Origin: Acidobacteriota bacterium
GTDB taxonomy: Bacteria > Acidobacteriota > Terriglobia > Terriglobales > Acidobacteriaceae
Reading direction: 5' to 3'
DNA: 7,604 nt
NCBI GenBank assembly: GCA_021851465.1
Contig: JAJZDL010000139.1
Span: forward strand, 1-7,604
The translations under genes were made by a program, and so were the position numbers. The notes under the pieces are model-generated. The model was not told the origin of the DNA and searched no databases. It saw only the letters and a program-made list of their open reading frames with translations. Shown here piece after piece: positions 5,562-7,604 of the stretch (the stretch's first letter is position 1; each line of letters begins with the position of its first letter).

Positions 5562-6260
5562 TTACTTCTTCTTCTCCGTCTTTGCATCCGCCTTGGCATC
5601 CGGCGCGGCCTCCGCCTCGCCCTTGCCCTTCTTGGCAACCTCGGGCTCGGCAGGCGCCGCAACCGCCTCTTCCACCGCGACCGCCTCTTCCTTGATGAGG
5701 GCAACGTGCGCGACCGTGGCCGCCTCATCGCCGAGGAACTTGATCGAGCCGGAGTGCGGCAGGTCGGAGACGCGGATCGACTGGTGAATCTCCAGCGAGC
5801 TGACATCGACGTCCAGATGGCTCGGAATATCGCCCGGCAGGCACTCGATCTCGACCTCCCGCAGCACATGCTCCAGGATGCCGCCCTGCGCCTTGACGCC
5901 GACCGGTACACCGGCCAACTGGATGGGCACGGAGACGCGCATGGCCTTGTCCATCGCGATGCGCTTGAGGTCGATGTGCAGCAGGGCCCCCTTGATGGGT
6001 TCATGCTGCCAGTCCACAACCATCGCCTTGACCGTGGCCGAGCCGACGACATCGAGGTCGAAGATGGTGTTGTGGCCGGAGTCGGAGTGGAGGATGCGCG
6101 TGATGATGCGCGGATCCACGGTGACGGCGACGGAGGGTTGCCCGGCACCGTATATGACGGCGGGGATCTTGCCCTCGACGCGCACGCGGCGCGCGGCATT
6201 TTTGTTGAACCTGCCCTCGCGGGGCGTGGCGACGACGGCGGGAATGGTGGATGTTGCCAT
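5562..6260 (-). CDS. rplY: 50S ribosomal protein bL25, long Ctc/TL5-type form
   Basis: bL25 binds 5S rRNA in the central protuberance. This 232-residue product is the two-domain Ctc/TL5 type rather than the short E. coli form of about 94 residues. The N-terminal 5S-binding domain spans about 5-96 (NAARRVRVEGKIPAVIYGAG 21-40; HEPIKGALLHIDL 86-98). The C-terminal beta domain spans about 104-190 (VSVPIQLAGVPVGVKAQGGI; CLPGDIPSHLDVDVSSLEIH; IRVSDLP). The last 40 residues are a low-complexity Ala/Glu/Lys tail ending in KTEKKK. AAAGGA lies seven bases before ATG 6260. It follows prs by 135 bases and precedes pth by 114, a common order in bacteria. Ctc-type proteins are stress-induced in some organisms; nothing here shows that. 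Confidence 0.96.
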   Translation of the reverse strand: MATSTIPAVVATPREGRFNKNAARRVRVEGKIPAVIYGAGQPSVAVTVDPRIITRILHSDSGHNTIFDLDVVGSATVKAMVVDWQHEPIKGALLHIDLKRIAMDKAMRVSVPIQLAGVPVGVKAQGGILEHVLREVEIECLPGDIPSHLDVDVSSLEIHQSIRVSDLPHSGSIKFLGDEAATVAHVALIKEEAVAVEEAVAAPAEPEVAKKGKGEAEAAPDAKADAKTEKKK

Positions 6261-6335
6261 GTTTTTTCCTTTCGGGCACGAAGAACGGATTAGTGGCCGG
6301 CAAAAAACCGAATCACCGCTCTCTTCGCTCCCTTT

Positions 6336-6348
6336 GCGGCTCTGCCGC
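6336..6348 (-). other. Short perfect hairpin in the prs-rplY gap
   Basis: GCGGC and GCCGC (6336-6340 and 6344-6348) pair across a three-base loop. With a two-base bulge, the flanking TTG/CAA extends the stem on the minus strand. No T-run follows, so it is unlikely to terminate prs transcription. It may moderate read-through or protect the mRNA. Confidence 0.3.
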
Positions 6349-6360
6349 GCAATCTAAATA

Positions 6361-6388
6361 GCTACCGACTACATGCTACCGACTACAT
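6361..6388. repeat. Perfect 14-base tandem duplication just after prs
   Basis: GCTACCGACTACAT occurs twice with no spacer (6361-6374 and 6375-6388), ending seven bases before the prs stop codon position. It lies outside all coding sequence. It could be a recent slippage duplication or a paired binding site; the sequence does not say which. Confidence 0.75.
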
Positions 6389-6395
6389 ACTGCCT

Positions 6396-7532
6396 TTAGT
6401 TGAACAGCGTGCTCACGCTGGTCTCCATGTGGATGCTCTCGATGGCGCGGCCCAGCAGGCCGGCGATCGAGAGCACCTTGATCTTGGGCACTCGCAGCGC
6501 GTCTTCGCGCAGCGGAATGGTGTTGGTCACAACCAACTGCTCCAGCCTCGATTCCGCGATGCGCTTCACCGCCAGGCCGGAGAGCACCGGATGCGAGGCG
6601 CACGCGTAGACCTTCTTCGCTCCTTGCGCCAGCAGCGCATCCACCGTCTTCACCAGCGTGCCCGCTGTGTCGACGATGTCGTCGAGGATGAGGCAGGTGC
6701 GGTCTTGAACATCGCCGATCACGTTCATCACCTCGGTGATGTTGATGTCCGTGCGCCGCTTGTCAACGATGGCCAACGGAACCTCGAGTTTCTGCGCGAA
6801 GAAGCGCGCGCGCTCGACGCCTCCCGCGTCTGGCGAGATCACCGTGAGGTCGGGCAAGCCGAGGTCTCGAAAGCAGCTCACCAGCACCGGGCTGGCGAAG
6901 AGATGGTCCACCGGAATATTGAAGAAGCCCTGTATCTGCGCCGCATGTAGATCCACCAGAAGGGCGCGGTTTGCGCCGGCCGTACTGAGCAGATCGGCCA
7001 CCAGCTTGGCCGTAATGGCGACACGCGGACGGTCTTTGCGGTCCTGCCTTGCGTAGCCGTAGTACGGAATCACCACTGTAATGCGGCCCGCCGAGGCGCG
7101 CTTCAGCGCGTCGATCATAATCAGCAGCTCCATCAGGTGCTCGTCGACGGGGTGGCATGTGGGCTGTACCAGAAACACATCCACGCCGCGCACATTCTCC
7201 AGCAACTGAAAGTACACCTCGCCGTCGGCGAAGCGTTGCAACTTGGACTCGCCCAGAGGCACGCCGACAAACTTGCATATCTCTTCACCCAGCGCGCGGT
7301 TGGCCGACCCGCAGAACACCTTGAATCGCTTGTCTTCGCTGAGCCGGGGAGAGCGCTTCCGCTCCGTGCCCGGCTTTGCTCCATCCGCCGCGGCCTTTGC
7401 CGCGTCGGGCTTCGGTGCGTCCGTCTTCGATGGGTCTGAAGACGGCTTTGGCCCAGGCTGGGGGGCTGTTGTTGCCTCCTCAGCCCGGCCTGAAATAGGG
7501 GAAAGAACCGCAGTCGTGTCTTGTTTGTCCAC
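6396..7532 (-). CDS. prs: Ribose-phosphate pyrophosphokinase (PRPP synthetase, class I) with N-terminal extension
   Basis: Prs makes PRPP from ribose 5-phosphate and ATP, supplying purine, pyrimidine, histidine, tryptophan and NAD synthesis. The core starts near residue 69 (RFKVFCGSANRALGEEI) and carries FADGEVYFQLLENVRG (101-116), the LMELLIMIDALKRASA helix (133-148), ATP-site RQDRK (162-166), catalytic H196 in DLHAAQIQGFF, K258 in VDKRR, and the PRPP loop DDIVDTAGTL (284-293). It ends TSVSTLFN. The core of about 310 residues matches the family. The first 65 or so residues (Pro, Ala, Lys, Asp) are extra. The GTG start at 7530-7532 is well supported: GGAGGG lies eight bases upstream, no other start occurs between it and the core, and an in-frame stop lies about 15 codons upstream. 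It heads the visible part of the leftward cluster. Confidence 0.97.
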   Translation of the reverse strand: MDKQDTTAVLSPISGRAEEATTAPQPGPKPSSDPSKTDAPKPDAAKAAADGAKPGTERKRSPRLSEDKRFKVFCGSANRALGEEICKFVGVPLGESKLQRFADGEVYFQLLENVRGVDVFLVQPTCHPVDEHLMELLIMIDALKRASAGRITVVIPYYGYARQDRKDRPRVAITAKLVADLLSTAGANRALLVDLHAAQIQGFFNIPVDHLFASPVLVSCFRDLGLPDLTVISPDAGGVERARFFAQKLEVPLAIVDKRRTDINITEVMNVIGDVQDRTCLILDDIVDTAGTLVKTVDALLAQGAKKVYACASHPVLSGLAVKRIAESRLEQLVVTNTIPLREDALRVPKIKVLSIAGLLGRAIESIHMETSVSTLFN

Positions 7533-7540
7533 GTCGAAAC

Positions 7541-7546
7541 CCTCCA
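7541..7546 (-). promoter_or_regulatory. prs: Strong ribosome-binding site deciding the prs GTG start
   Basis: On the minus strand GGAGGG lies eight bases before GTG 7532, the best Shine-Dalgarno in the window. It shows that the N-terminal extension of Prs is translated rather than an artefact of an open frame. The remaining bases to 7604 hold no tRNA or gene that I can see. Confidence 0.8.
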
Positions 7547-7604
7547 GGCTGGTTGACCTCGGGTGCTCCTGCTGCTTTACGTCTTACGGCGCCTGTTTCT
7601 GCGC

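Noticed and set aside
4017..6293. A plus-strand open frame of 758 codons running antisense to rpsR, rpsF, pth and rplY
   Set aside because: It spans several well-identified ribosomal genes on the other strand and has low-complexity Arg/Leu/Ala content with no recognisable domain. Long antisense frames are a known by-product of G/C-ending codons in GC-rich genomes.
7533..7604. A tRNA gene upstream of prs
   Set aside because: I looked for a tRNA 3' end and T-arm on the minus strand and found neither a GGTTCGAA-type segment nor an acceptor stem.

Overview
The window reads as ordinary chromosome from a GC-rich bacterium, most likely an Acidobacteriota (Terriglobia-type: Edaphobacter, Granulicella, Terriglobus and relatives). 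That placement is inference. It rests on the gene order prs-rplY(ctc)-pth-rpsF-rpsR-rplI, the Pro/Gly- and Ala-rich tails on several of these proteins, and a GGGCTGAAGTCCC / GGGGC-GAAA-GCCCC type intergenic repeat that I associate with that group. No species can be named from the sequence alone.

Layout, left to right. At 1-1041 (minus strand) is purM, cut off at its 3' end by the window edge. Next is a 640-base non-coding stretch (about 1142-1783). It carries dense dyad symmetry, a plausible minus-strand promoter firing towards purM, and a possible 40-codon reading frame whose stop overlaps an alternative GTG start of purM. At 1784-2992 (plus strand) is a membrane-anchored diguanylate cyclase with about seven transmembrane segments and an intact GGEEF active site and RxxD inhibitory site. 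It converges on a translation cluster transcribed leftward from the right edge: prs (7532-6396), rplY/ctc (6260-5562), pth (5447-4833), rpsF (4730-4242), rpsR (4066-3665) and rplI (3610-3134). The cluster ends in a very strong intrinsic terminator at 3048-3097.

How the genes fit together. Prs makes PRPP, the precursor for de novo purine synthesis in which PurM acts, though the two genes lie in separate transcription units here. RplY, RpsF, RpsR and RplI are structural ribosomal proteins (bL25, bS6, bS18, bL9), and Pth recycles peptidyl-tRNA. The leftward genes are all on one strand. Most have clear Shine-Dalgarno sequences, and the gaps of 54-175 bases hold hairpins and short repeats rather than further genes.

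Nothing in the window looks like a defence system, mobile element, CRISPR array or biosynthetic cluster. The points worth a second look are the structured region upstream of purM, the Arg-rich open frame between rpsF and rpsR, the low-complexity extensions on Prs, RpsR, RpsF and RplY, and several small intergenic repeats.
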